This document shows positions 27,519 through 36,340 of a stretch of 64,000 bases of DNA, one piece after another. Under the pieces are notes generated by a model. That model was given only the letters and a program-made list of their open reading frames with translations, did not search any database and was not told the origin of the DNA. Position numbers and translations under genes: made by a program. Source of the DNA: an uncultured Pseudomonadales bacterium (lineage in GTDB: Bacteria > Pseudomonadota > Gammaproteobacteria > Pseudomonadales > Pseudohongiellaceae); contig CALSUH010000005.1 of NCBI GenBank assembly GCA_943789485.1, positions 372,001 to 436,000 on the forward strand. Direction: 5' to 3'. Every line of letters starts with the position of its first letter. Position 1 is the first letter of the stretch.

Positions 27519-29626
27519 CTACCAAATTCGAACGCGGTCACCGGGTGGAAGGTATAGGGCGTCTTCAGGCTGCACATCGAACGCCGCATACCACTCAGCG
27601 AAATTTCTCACTACGCCATTTACACGAAATTCAGCAGGAGAATGCGGGTCAGATGTTAGGCGTTGAATTAGTGCATCTTCTCGGTGCTTAGCGCGCCACA
27701 CCTGTGCCCAGGAAAGAAAGAATCGTTGATCGCCAGTCAGGTCATCAATAACCGGTGCCTCTTCGCCATTCAATGCCATCTTATAGGCACGATAAGCTAT
27801 AGACAGGCCGCCTACATCCCCGATGTTCTCACCTAAGGTAAAATCACCATCGACAAAGTAACCTGGTACGGGCTCAAACTGATCGTACTGCGCCGCTAGC
27901 GCCGTTGTTAGTAAATCAAAATTGGCACGGTCTTCGTCGGTCCACCAATTTCTTTGCACGCCTCTGGCATCTGATTTAGAGCCTTGATCGTCGAAGCCAT
28001 GGCCCATCTCGTGCCCAATAACTGCGCCGATACCGCCATAGTTAACCGCTAAGTCCGCAGCCGGATCAAAGAATGGGGGTTGTAAAATTCCTGCAGGGAA
28101 AACGATTTCATTAAATGAGCTATTGTAATAAGCGTTCACCGTTTGCGGAGTCATGCCCCATTCTTCGCGATTGGTTGGCCTATTGAGGTTACTCAAATCG
28201 TCTTCATAGTAGTATTCACGAACGCTTTGAGCATTGGCGAACAGATTGTCACGAGTAATCTCTATCGATGATAGGTCGCTCCATTCATCGGGATAGGCAA
28301 TCTTGGGTCGAAACGCGTTCAACTTTACAATAGCCTGCTGTTTGGTCTCGGTACCCATCCAATCGAGTTGCTCGATACTCTGTGCCAGAGCCGCGCGTAA
28401 ATTCTCGACTAAATTTTCCATTTGTTGTTTGGCGGACTCAGGGAAATGGCCTTCCACATAAATTTGGCCAATTGCCTCGCCAAGACTGTTACGCGCACCC
28501 ACTCTGGCGACTCCACGCTCCCAACGCTCTCGTTGTTCAGGCACACCCATTCAATACAGTTGAATAGAAGTGAAAATTCTCACGATCGATCTCTTCAGAT
28601 AGCAGGCTGGCGTTGTTAGAAATGAAGTGATATGTCATATAGCTTTTCCAGTCGGCAACTGGGATTGCCGAAACTAAATCGATAATCGGAACCATGGCGC
28701 TGGGGTAGGAAACATTAAGGTCTGCAACTCCCTGAACGCCTGCCGCTGAGAAATAGCTGTCCCAATCGAAGCCCGGGTAGGCAGCGAGAAATTCCGCGTA
28801 GCTCATAGGGTTGTAGGTTAGGTCGCGGTTTCGACGGTCAGCTCTTGGCCACAAATACTCGGCAATTTGGGTTTCAACCGATAATATGGAAGTAGCCTTA
28901 GCCGCGCTATTCTCGATGTCGGCGAAATCGAGGATGCGTTCTATATGGGCGACGTATTCATCTCGTACCTCTAAGAATCGCTCAGTATCTTCCAGATAAT
29001 AGTCACGATCTGGCAGACCTATACCGCCTACCGAGACGCCAAGTTGATGACGGTCTGAATTGCTACGGTCGGTACCAACACCAAAACTAATGGGACTGGC
29101 AGTTGTATCTATGCGCGCACGGCCAAATGCGGTAATCAATTCTTCTGTGGTGTCTATCTCCGCGAGGTACGCCAGGCCGGGGCAATAGCGGGCTGATGCC
29201 TAGCTCATCCAAGACATCAGTATTCATGAAGCTGAGATAATAATCGCTGACCTTTTGCTCCATCGAATCTTGGGCAGGCTCGACCGAGGTCAGGTCGTTT
29301 ATGATTGTTCTAACCCTTGCGTCAGAGCGGTCAACTAGGTCGTTAAAGGAGCCGTGAGTGCTTCTGTCATCTGGTAATTCATAAGTATCTAGCCAGCTGC
29401 CATTGGTAAAGCGGAAAAAGTCATCGCCAGGTCGAGTATTCGAATCCTGGTACGATAAGTCGATACCAAAGCTCCCGAGTTCGGGTGTTATTGCCGCAAC
29501 CGTTTCAACGGCGGGAGTAGTATTCTCGGCCGCGCTTTGCTCGGCTTCGACTACGTTTTCCTCGGCTCCACAGGCAGCTAACATTGCTGTAGCAGTCAAC
29601 AATAAAAATTTTACAGATGACGACAT
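27519..29626 (-). pseudogene. M13-family (neprilysin/PepO-like) zinc metallopeptidase lipoprotein, two frameshifts
   Basis: Three successive frames make one M13 peptidase of about 700 aa. From ATG 29626 (GGAGATTTAAA) comes a lipobox (MLAAC) and GIDLSYQDSNTRPGDDFFRF. A one-base insertion in CCCC near 29180 shifts to LAEIDTTEELITAFGRARID. A one-base insertion in GGG near 28550 shifts from FHFYSTVLNG to VPEQRERWERGVA. The catalytic VIGHEMGHGFDDQG and the third-ligand block GENIGDVGGLSIAYRAY are intact in the last frame. As read, no active enzyme can be made. The neighbouring deacylase, 29 bp downstream, is broken too. Confidence 0.88.
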
Positions 29627-29904
29627 TTTAAATCTCCAAAAAATATTCAACGGTTATAGATTACTAGAATTTCTACGGTGCCGAGAAGTATACCTGATTT
29701 CAAAAAGCAGGAACTTTTAGAAAATTCCGAAAAACGTCTACCCTTATATTTGCGAGAAGATGTGGGTAAGATGAAGCGCTATCGAGGTCAACGTTTCTCA
29801 AGGGGGCATCAAGGCTTGTAGGAGAGAGTGGGATTTGTGGTCGCTGCAAACACAGCGTTACACTCGTTGCTCTAATTCTCACTACCCCGATGCAATAGAT
29901 TTTT

Positions 29905-30468
29905 ATGGGGAATGAAAGCGCCAAAACCAATGTGTCATGGCTAGCTGTTGTCATCATGTTATTTGGTCTTCTGTCGTTAGCCAGCCACGGCACTGAGATG
30001 CTCAAGCAAGCGGTTATAGGCCCGGGCAGCAGCGCAGATCTCGGTTTCGCTGCAGATTGTAGAGCGGACGAGTTAGAAGAAGAACAACTCTCCCTTGAAG
30101 AATGTCAGTTGATGGTGAGCAATGTGCGCATCATCTTGAGTTCGAGCCCAGACTGGTTTCGGCCCTATCAATTAGCGTTTTCAAGTTTAGGCATAGCGGC
30201 GACTCTGCTCTCATTGGTTACCGCCTTTAGTTTGATCAATAGAAAAAGTCCTCCGCTGCGCTTGGCGATTGTGAGTATTACACTGCTTTTGTTTGTCGAT
30301 GTCGCGGGTTTCGTTGCGGCGGTAAATACCGGGCCAATGCTCCGTGCGCAGTATCTATGGCCGTTGTTGCTTTGGATATCTGTCCATCTGTGTATGTTAG
30401 TTGCAGTTATTCGAATTGAGCAGTATGACGCGGTGGATAGCGAATGTCGGAAACCGGAAACCTCGTGA
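29905..30468 (+). CDS. Membrane protein of unknown function
   Basis: 187 aa, about four predicted membrane helices (VSWLAVVIMLFGLLSLAS; FSSLGIAATLLSLVTAFSLI; LAIVSITLLLFVDVAGFVAA; LWPLLLWISVHLCMLVAVI) with a periplasmic-type loop containing two cysteines (ADCRADELEEEQLSLEECQ). No family recognised. Its end overlaps the start of the cytochrome b561 gene by 25 bp, so the two products are probably made together and may interact. Confidence 0.75.
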   Translation: MGNESAKTNVSWLAVVIMLFGLLSLASHGTEMLKQAVIGPGSSADLGFAADCRADELEEEQLSLEECQLMVSNVRIILSSSPDWFRPYQLAFSSLGIAATLLSLVTAFSLINRKSPPLRLAIVSITLLLFVDVAGFVAAVNTGPMLRAQYLWPLLLWISVHLCMLVAVIRIEQYDAVDSECRKPETS

Positions 30469-31010
30469 AGCCTAAAAGTCAGAATTTGCCGCGCTTGGTG
30501 GTGCTTCTACATTGGTTGCTGGCAGCGTCTGTGTTCTTTCTTTTCGTTTCGAGTTGGTGGATGTTATCGCTACCGCTTCCTAATGCCGAATTTACTTACC
30601 GTGAACTGCCGTTTCAACTCCATAAAAATATCGGCATCACCCTGTTTGTTGCCGTAATCACAATGGCCGCAATACGTGTTAGATCATTGCTGCGAGAAGC
30701 CAGTTCGCACCAAAGTTGGTTGCAGCGCTTGGCAGTCTGGGATCACATCTTGCTGTATACGTTGCTGACGGTTTGTTGCCTTAGTGGCTACATGTCATCT
30801 TCCTACAGCGGTTGGGCTACTAAGCTCTGGTGGCTTGTCGATATTCCATTGTGGGCCGCCGAGAATGATGATCTCAATATCCTATTCTCAGAGGTTCATC
30901 TATGGAGTTGTTGGGCATTGCTAGGATTGCTTCTGCTGCACATCGGCGCCGCGATCTACCATGGAGTTGGCAACGATGGCGCGATTGAGAAAATGTTTCG
31001 GCTGCGTTAA
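30444..31010 (+). CDS. Cytochrome b561-family membrane protein
   Basis: 188 aa, four membrane helices. Histidines sit where b561-type cytochromes bind two b haems: LVVLLHWLLAASVFF, LPFQLHKNIGITLFV, VWDHILLYTLLTVCC and SEVHLWSCWALLGLLLLHIG. It likely moves electrons between the quinone pool and a periplasmic partner, possibly the overlapping upstream membrane protein. Start ATG 30444 lies within the upstream gene. Confidence 0.88.
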   Translation: MSETGNLVKPKSQNLPRLVVLLHWLLAASVFFLFVSSWWMLSLPLPNAEFTYRELPFQLHKNIGITLFVAVITMAAIRVRSLLREASSHQSWLQRLAVWDHILLYTLLTVCCLSGYMSSSYSGWATKLWWLVDIPLWAAENDDLNILFSEVHLWSCWALLGLLLLHIGAAIYHGVGNDGAIEKMFRLR

Positions 31011-31059
31011 CTAAGAGTATTAACTTATTATTTTGTAACAACACTAACGAGAAAAAAGA

Positions 31060-32289
31060 ATGCAAGAGATTGAAACGTTTGTAACCCATCTTGAGTGTAG
31101 CTACACGGGCAAGATTTACCCGGCCGATCAACTTCATGGCTTGTCCGAAGCGGGTAAACCTCTCTTGGTCAAATACGATCTGGACGCTCTAGCGAAAGCA
31201 GTAGACAAGGAAGATCTCGAGGGAAGGCTGCCTGAGTTTTGGCGCTACCGCGAATTCTTGCCGGTTCGCAAGGCGAGCAACATTGTTCGGCTCGGCGAAT
31301 TGATGACGCCTATTTTGCCCGCTGAAAAACTGCAGAACGCGTACGGTTGTGGCGAAATTCTAATCAAGGACGAGGGACGACTTCCAACTGGTTCGTTTAA
31401 GGCGAGAGGCTTGGCGCTTGCCGTCGCGATGGCAAAGGAATTGGGTGTCAAGCGTATGGCGATGCCCACTAATGGCAATGCCGGCGCTGCGCTCGCCGCG
31501 TATTGCTCTGCAGCAGATATAGAGACTTATGTTTTTTGCCCTGAAGATACGCCTAAGGTAAATATTGAAGAGATTGCCTTTCAGGGAGGCAAGACATTTC
31601 TTGCTAACGGTTATATCAATGACTGCGGTCGAATCGTTGGCGAAGGTAAAGAGATCATGAATTGGTTCGACGCCTCCACACTGAAAGAACCCTATCGTAT
31701 AGAGGGCAAGAAGACGATGGGGTTAGAGTTGGCGGAGCAATTAGACTGGAACGTGCCCGATGTCATTCTGTATCCGACCGGCGGGGGTACTGGTCTGATT
31801 GGCATGTGGAAGGCCTTCAATGAGCTCGAGGCGATTGGATGGATAGGCTCTAAGCGGCCGCGCATGGTGGCAGTGCAGGCCGAAGGCTGTGCACCTATCG
31901 TGAAGGCTTTCGACGAAGGAACGCGCCACGCCCAGCCGTGGGTTGATGCGCATACGATCGCGTCAGGCATTCGTGTGCCGGTGGCTGTCGGGGACTTCCT
32001 GATTCTGGATGCCGTGCGTGAGAGCAATGGCTTCGCAGTCGCGGTAAGTGACGAATCTATAATTGAAGCGCATCAAGAGTGTGCTCGCAAGGAAGGAATC
32101 CTGCTCTGTCCAGAAGGTGCGGCAACGCTCGCTGCACTGAAGCAAGAGCTGGCCGGTGGCCGCATAAAAGCGGACGAGCAGGTAATGCTATTTAACTGCG
32201 CAACGGGATTAAAATACCCAATGCCGTCTACGCATCATAAGATCGATCTTGGACAGCCGATCGACTACGACTTTATTCGCGATTGCTAG
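31060..32289 (+). CDS. thrC: Threonine synthase (short, archaeal/plant-like type)
   Basis: 409 aa. PLP lysine in LPTGSFKARGLALAVAMAKE; the phosphate-binding loop PTGGGTGLIGMWKAF is present, and PTNGNAGAALAAYCSAADIE is the substrate loop. The N-terminus LECSYTGKIYPADQLHGL then GKPLLVKYDL is the truncated zinc-ribbon-like lead of this subgroup, with most cysteines lost. The enzyme turns O-phosphohomoserine into threonine. This type differs from the roughly 460-aa E. coli ThrC, and no hom or thrB is adjacent, so it may be a second copy or another PLP beta-family lyase. Confidence 0.85.
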   Translation: MQEIETFVTHLECSYTGKIYPADQLHGLSEAGKPLLVKYDLDALAKAVDKEDLEGRLPEFWRYREFLPVRKASNIVRLGELMTPILPAEKLQNAYGCGEILIKDEGRLPTGSFKARGLALAVAMAKELGVKRMAMPTNGNAGAALAAYCSAADIETYVFCPEDTPKVNIEEIAFQGGKTFLANGYINDCGRIVGEGKEIMNWFDASTLKEPYRIEGKKTMGLELAEQLDWNVPDVILYPTGGGTGLIGMWKAFNELEAIGWIGSKRPRMVAVQAEGCAPIVKAFDEGTRHAQPWVDAHTIASGIRVPVAVGDFLILDAVRESNGFAVAVSDESIIEAHQECARKEGILLCPEGAATLAALKQELAGGRIKADEQVMLFNCATGLKYPMPSTHHKIDLGQPIDYDFIRDC

Positions 32290-32308
32290 TTTCTATTCCC
32301 CACTCAAC

Positions 32309-32331
32309 GGGGCGTCGATGTAAGGCGCCCC
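32309..32331 (+). terminator. Weak hairpin after threonine synthase
   Basis: GGGGCG and CGCCCC pair around an 11-nt loop about 20 bp after the stop, followed by TTCTGCTCT rather than a clean U-run. Probable terminator. Confidence 0.45.
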
Positions 32332-32489
32332 TTCTGCTCTATCTCTTCTCTATGTAAACTATTGCCTCCAGATTGTTGCCGCTAATTTCTAAATTGCGTA
32401 ATAACTGGTAATCCGAGGAATCCAAACTAGTCTTAGATTATTCCTATGTACATCGGGAAAATTTTTGTTACTTAGTTTGGAGAATGGAA

Positions 32490-32708
32490 ATGAGAGAACT
32501 TACTTTAGATGAGATAGAACAGGTTAGCGGCGGCAGCGGCATCGGTGAATACGCCGCTGATGGTGGAGGGCTCGGATCGCTTGTAGGAACCTTGTCAAGT
32601 GGCACCTTATATGGAGCAGCACGAGGTGGAATGGTCGGGGGGTTACTTGGCGCCTCCTTCGGTGTAGGCCATATGGCCGGGTCGGCTCTTTACGACTGGC
32701 TATCCTAA
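32490..32708 (+). CDS. Double-glycine-leader bacteriocin-like peptide
   Basis: 72 aa from the second ATG (32490), because GGAG lies 7 nt before it but only 1 nt before the first ATG. MRELTLDEIEQVSGG is a textbook double-glycine leader, as in class II bacteriocins and microcins, with cleavage expected after GG. The predicted 57-aa mature peptide is Gly/Ala/Ser-rich with GxxxG-type spacing (GGMVGGLLGASFGVGHMAGS), one hydrophobic helix and no cysteine. It should be exported and trimmed by a C39-peptidase ABC transporter, none of which is in this window. The next gene is a likely immunity partner. Confidence 0.8.
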   Translation: MRELTLDEIEQVSGGSGIGEYAADGGGLGSLVGTLSSGTLYGAARGGMVGGLLGASFGVGHMAGSALYDWLS

Positions 32709-32730
32709 ATCGCCTAGTAGGACGTGAACG

Positions 32731-33018
32731 ATGAACCTAAAAATAGCCAAACGAGCCATAATAGTGATGTGTTCAGTATCGGTAGGCATAGCTATTTTGC
32801 ACACATTTATCGATCAGGACTACATCGGTGCGATGGTCGGTATATCCTCAGCTTCCGCATTTTTTTTCTTGCATCGAAACCCTGAAATGATGATGGCGAA
32901 AAACTGGAGGGAATTTTGTGAGTTTGCTGATCAGTCCCGAGATCAAAAGTATATCTGGGGCTTTCCCGCGTTTCATGCAGTAATGCTGTCAGCGATTTTC
33001 TATATTTGGGTTGTTTAG
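32731..33018 (+). CDS. Small three-helix membrane protein, candidate immunity protein
   Basis: 95 aa, starting 22 bp after the peptide gene with AGGACGTGAACG upstream. Three hydrophobic helices (AIIVMCSVSVGIAILHTFI; GAMVGISSASAFFFL; FPAFHAVMLSAIFYIWVV) separated by a charged loop (RNPEMMMAKNWREFCEFADQ). Small basic/hydrophobic inner-membrane proteins directly after a double-glycine peptide are usually its immunity factor. No homologue recognised, so the function is inferred from context. A terminator follows. Confidence 0.7.
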   Translation: MNLKIAKRAIIVMCSVSVGIAILHTFIDQDYIGAMVGISSASAFFFLHRNPEMMMAKNWREFCEFADQSRDQKYIWGFPAFHAVMLSAIFYIWVV

Positions 33019-33036
33019 GCGTTCTAGAGAGCTGGG

Positions 33037-33063
33037 AACGGTGGCTTCTTCGCTACCGTTTTC
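33037..33063 (+). terminator. Terminator of the peptide/immunity operon
   Basis: AACGGTGGC and GCTACCGTT pair at 8 of 9 positions around a 6-nt loop, followed by TTC. It closes the two-gene unit about 20 bp after the second stop. Confidence 0.65.
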
Positions 33064-33432
33064 TTAGAATTACTTAGGCGTTTCCTGAATTAGGCAATCG
33101 ACAATGAACTCTTTTTAGTCCTCAAATTCGAGCACGAAAATTTTCTTGCATCGATGCCGCAGCGTCGCAGCTTTTCCCTACGTCGCCGTTCATCGACCAG
33201 CCGATAGGGCAGATCGCTGGAGCGAACTGTCCCGGGCCGTTTTCCCAGTATGTATTTTTTGCGAGATCGAATAAGGCAAACTAGCTATACTCATTTTCAG
33301 GAAGGATTCAATCCCCCTACATAGTATGGGCTGAAAATTTGAATAGATTACTAACGTGCAGAATGGGTTTCTCGAGCAGCATGAAATTCGACTTGTTATT
33401 TGTGAGTTTAGTTTACTAGGGGAGGACACGAT
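33064..33432. other. Intergenic stretch without a recognisable gene
   Basis: About 370 bp before the GST gene. The track ORF 33190-33429 (minus) has no RBS, is Ser/Cys-rich and looks random. No repeats or conserved RNA were seen. It should contain the GST promoter. Confidence 0.5.
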
Positions 33433-34086
33433 GTGAGCAAAGTACAGAACAAAAAGGGAATCGATCTTTACACTTGGAATACGCCGAATGGGCGTAAGGT
33501 GTCCATCATGTTAGAGGAGGTTGGTCTGCCTTACAGAGTTTTTCCCATCGATATTACGAAGGGCGATCAGCTCCAGCCGGATTTTTTGTTCCTCAGTCCT
33601 AACAATAAGATTCCCGCGATTGTCGATCACGATGCTGGCATTCATCTAATGGAGTCAGGTGCAATTTTAATGTACTTAGCGAACAAGACTGGAAAGCTAC
33701 TAAGCCCAATCGGTGAGAAATACTGGGAACAGATGGAATGGTTAATGTTTCAAATGGGCTCAGTTGGCCCAATGCTTGGCCAGACTCATCATTTCGTGAA
33801 ATTTAATCCAGGTAAGTCGCCGTATGCTGAGGAACGCTATAGTAAGGAGAATGCGCGCCTCTATCAGGTACTAGAGAACAGGCTTCAGGATAGGGAGTTT
33901 ATTTGCAATGAGTATTCGATAGTCGACATAGCAACCTGGCCATGGATATCCCGCTTTGATTTTCAGCAGATGAAGCTATCCGACTACCCTAACCTAAAGC
34001 GCTGGTATTTAAATATAGCGAGCCGGCCGGCGGTGCGCAGGGGCTATGGCGTGCCAGATGTCTTAGAGGTGCCGTTGCCCGAGTAG
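33433..34086 (+). CDS. Glutathione S-transferase family protein (Ure2p/YfcG-like)
   Basis: 217 aa. GTG start preceded by GGAGGACACGAT. The thioredoxin-fold N-domain begins IDLYTWNTPNGRKVSIMLEE and has NNKIPAIVDHDAG (cis-Pro) and LMESGAILMYLANKTG (the ES glutathione-binding pair). The helical C-domain has SIVDIATWPWISRFDF. The TxxNGRKV start is typical of the Ure2p/YfcG/YghU group, which act as disulfide reductases or peroxidases with glutathione. Cytoplasmic, monocistronic. Confidence 0.93.
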   Translation: MSKVQNKKGIDLYTWNTPNGRKVSIMLEEVGLPYRVFPIDITKGDQLQPDFLFLSPNNKIPAIVDHDAGIHLMESGAILMYLANKTGKLLSPIGEKYWEQMEWLMFQMGSVGPMLGQTHHFVKFNPGKSPYAEERYSKENARLYQVLENRLQDREFICNEYSIVDIATWPWISRFDFQQMKLSDYPNLKRWYLNIASRPAVRRGYGVPDVLEVPLPE

Positions 34087-34125
34087 GCGCAACTGTGTTC
34101 AGGTGAGTTAAAGCAGAAGCATTGA

Positions 34126-34154
34126 AAGGGTTAGGCTTTAACGGCCCAACCCTT
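34126..34154. terminator. Hairpin between convergent GST and serine hydrolase genes
   Basis: AAGGGTTAGGC and GCCCAACCCTT pair at 10 of 11 positions around a 7-nt loop. There is no strong U-run on either strand. Confidence 0.55.
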
Positions 34155-34167
34155 GTAAATAGTGTGC

Positions 34168-35484
34168 CTAGTCGACAATGCTGTCATAGATGATATCGCG
34201 AGATATATTTCTCATATTCGCAGCGCCGGGACGTCTCTGACCCTGTGCCTGAATCATGCCTATCAGGAACATATCCTCAACCGGGTCTACCCAAAACCAA
34301 GTGCCGGCAGCGCCAGACCAATAGTAAGTACCCGGGCTAGCCGGTGTATTAGCTTTTTTGGGGTCGTAGATAACCGCGAAGTCGACGCCAAAGCCTTGGC
34401 CAGCCTGACCATCACTCGTAGCGCTGCCGCGCAGGTTCAACTCATCTTGCAAGCTATTGGTGCGCATTATTCGTACTGACTCGGGTGAAAGGATTTTCTG
34501 CCCATCTAATTCACCTTCGTTAACCAGCATCTGTAGAAAACGGGCATAGTCATGGGTGGATGAAACGAGTCCACCACCGCCAGACTCTAAGCGTTCTGGA
34601 TCGAGATAGCTGGGCCGATCGGTACGGTGTGGTCTCTGTACCAGACGATTACGCTCGGAATCCCAATTGTGAACCTCAGCGAAGCGACTGACATCTTCGG
34701 CTTTTACATAGAAACCGGTATCAACCATGTCTAGAGGCTGAAAAATATTCTGCTGCAGGAATTCGCCGAAGCTGAGCCCTGAAAGCTTTTGTACAATGTA
34801 GCCTTGAATGTCTACGGCGATCGAATACGACCACTGTTCGCCGGGTTGAAACAGCAGGGGTATATCGGAGACTTTCTCGATAAGGTCGTCGAGGTCTGAA
34901 GAGGCAAGTACTTCGGTGTCGCGAAACTTGTTGTTGATCGGATCGCTACCGCCCAGGCCGTAACCGAATCCTGCCGAGTGGTTAAGCAGTTCGCGCATAT
35001 TTGGTTCACGCGCAGCTGAGACCAATTCCATTTCGCCATCGTCATTATAGCTGCTCATGATGCGCAGATTTGCCAATTCGGGAACATGCTGGCTAACTGG
35101 GTCATCAAAATTCCAGAGGCCTTGTTCGTGGAGTATCATTAATGCAACGCCGGTCACTGGTTTGGACATTGAATAAATCCGAAATAGTGAATCCATCTGC
35201 ATTGAAGCCTGATCATCGACTCTGGCAAGGCCAGCAGTTTCGAAGGTGGCAACTTCACCATCTTTAGCAAGTATCCAAACCATACCCGCCACGTCTTGAT
35301 CCGCGACAATCTTGTCCATGGCAGCGTCTAAAGCTTGGACACCTTCCTCGGTAAAGCCTGCGGCGGCAGCGCCTACTTCCGCTTGTGGCCAAGACGAGGC
35401 TGCCTGAACAGCAGTGCCAAGGGTTAGGCTAACCGCAATCGCCAGTAATGATTTTTGCCAGTTGTTTAGTATGAACCTAGTCAT
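34168..35484 (-). CDS. Exported serine hydrolase (class C beta-lactamase / EstB-like)
   Basis: 438 aa with a signal peptide (VQA-A). Active-site SxxK is in LFRIYSMSKPVTGVALM, the Tyr motif in QWSYSIAVDIQGYIVQKLSG, and the third motif is SGAAGTWFWVDPVEDMFLIG, the form found in esterase/transpeptidase-like members rather than the KTG of true AmpC. It probably hydrolyses esters or amides in the periplasm. A hairpin lies in its 5' leader. Confidence 0.9.
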   Translation of the reverse strand: MTRFILNNWQKSLLAIAVSLTLGTAVQAASSWPQAEVGAAAAGFTEEGVQALDAAMDKIVADQDVAGMVWILAKDGEVATFETAGLARVDDQASMQMDSLFRIYSMSKPVTGVALMILHEQGLWNFDDPVSQHVPELANLRIMSSYNDDGEMELVSAAREPNMRELLNHSAGFGYGLGGSDPINNKFRDTEVLASSDLDDLIEKVSDIPLLFQPGEQWSYSIAVDIQGYIVQKLSGLSFGEFLQQNIFQPLDMVDTGFYVKAEDVSRFAEVHNWDSERNRLVQRPHRTDRPSYLDPERLESGGGGLVSSTHDYARFLQMLVNEGELDGQKILSPESVRIMRTNSLQDELNLRGSATSDGQAGQGFGVDFAVIYDPKKANTPASPGTYYWSGAAGTWFWVDPVEDMFLIGMIQAQGQRRPGAANMRNISRDIIYDSIVD

Positions 35485-35572
35485 TTTTAGCTCTCCGCAT
35501 AGTCTTAGTAGTATTATTTTTCCCAGCTTGGCGGAATGAATTAGCCCCGTATGGCAAGGGTGTAGATAAAGA

Positions 35573-35612
35573 AAAACCGCGCAAGGGGCTGATACTAACC
35601 CTCTTGTGCGGT
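35573..35612 (-). terminator. Minus-strand terminator-like hairpin in the serine hydrolase leader
   Basis: GACCGCACAAGAGGG pairs with CCCCTTGCGCGGT and is followed on the minus strand by TTTTTC. No minus-strand gene ends just upstream, so it could be an attenuator for the serine hydrolase or the leftover terminator of a lost gene. Confidence 0.45.
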
Positions 35613-35639
35613 CATTGGCTAGTGACTGTGACTACTGAA

Positions 35640-36141
35640 AGCCACCGGTTAGTTGACGTTGACGGTTGTGCCAAGTCTCTACAATAACAACGTACAAATT
35701 TTTCAAAATAAGGACGCAGCGGTAATCATTACTGAGATGATTCACGATGCGCGTATCGTTCAGATTGGCGAACGCCTTCCACTGGATGAGAAGGTTGGAT
35801 TATGAAGCGGTGACTCAAGAGGCTATTGGGAGGGTGACATATTGGTAGTAGAGACGCGTAATTTCAATGGGCTTACGCAGAGCTACAGTGCGGTTGGTGA
35901 TTCCAAGGACAAGCTGCTTATCGAGAAGTTCTATCGTATAGGCCCTTACACAGTAAACTATGAGTGGACACTAGATGACCCTTCTACCTTCACTGATAGG
36001 ACCACAGCTATCGTGTCGATGACGAAGGTTGCGGGTCAGCTTTACGAGTACGCCTGCCACGAAGGCAACTACGGCATGCAGAATATTTTGCGCGGTGAGC
36101 TTATTGTCGAAAAAATGGCACAGGAATCTGGCGCCAACTAA
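35640..36141 (+). pseudogene. 5'-truncated, stop-containing paralogue of the 10-11 kb exported protein
   Basis: One plus-strand frame reads VVPSLYNNNVQIFQNKDAAV, TEMIHDARIVQIGERLPLDE, KVGL, then TGA (35803-35805) where the family has another residue. It resumes SGDSRGYWEGDILVVETRNF and ends QLYEYACHEGNYGMQNILRG. These match YNNNMQIVQTKD, WDGDELVITT and YEYACHEGNHGLQ in the gene at 9999-11006. The N-terminal half and signal peptide are missing. Only the part after the TGA is in the track (35842-36141). Confidence 0.8.
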
Positions 36142-36159
36142 GCGCTCTATCCTCGATTT

Positions 36160-36188
36160 AAAAAACGACCCTACGAGGCCGTTTTTAT
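36160..36188 (+). terminator. Terminator after the pseudogene
   Basis: AAAAACGACC and GGCCGTTTTT pair with one mismatch around CTACGA and run into TTTTATTT. It is the intact terminator of the decayed gene before it and insulates dnaE2. Confidence 0.7.
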
Positions 36189-36302
36189 TTCCTCCTCCTC
36201 AGGCACAGTGACACAACTAAGTTACGTGTTGTACTTCCCTTGTATTAGTTTCTTTTTGGCGACCGTTTGCCCCAATGAGTTGACTTTCAGTTGCTCTCAA
36301 AA

Positions 36303-36322
36303 TACTGTATATATATACAGTA
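36303..36322 (+). promoter_or_regulatory. LexA (SOS) box of dnaE2
   Basis: TACTGTATATATATACAGTA matches the E. coli LexA consensus at every position, 18 bp before the dnaE2 start. Very tight repression with strong SOS induction is expected. Confidence 0.95.
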
Positions 36323-36340
36323 TAAAGATCCTAATGCCTT

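Noticed and set aside
29700-30005. 101-aa minus-strand ORF opposite the membrane protein gene
   Set aside because: It overlaps the start of a better-supported plus-strand gene and has no coding-like features.
33190-33429. 79-aa minus-strand ORF
   Set aside because: There is no RBS, the composition looks random and no family is recognisable.
35842-36141. 99-aa ORF as an intact small gene
   Set aside because: Family similarity continues upstream through an in-frame TGA, so it is the tail of a pseudogene.
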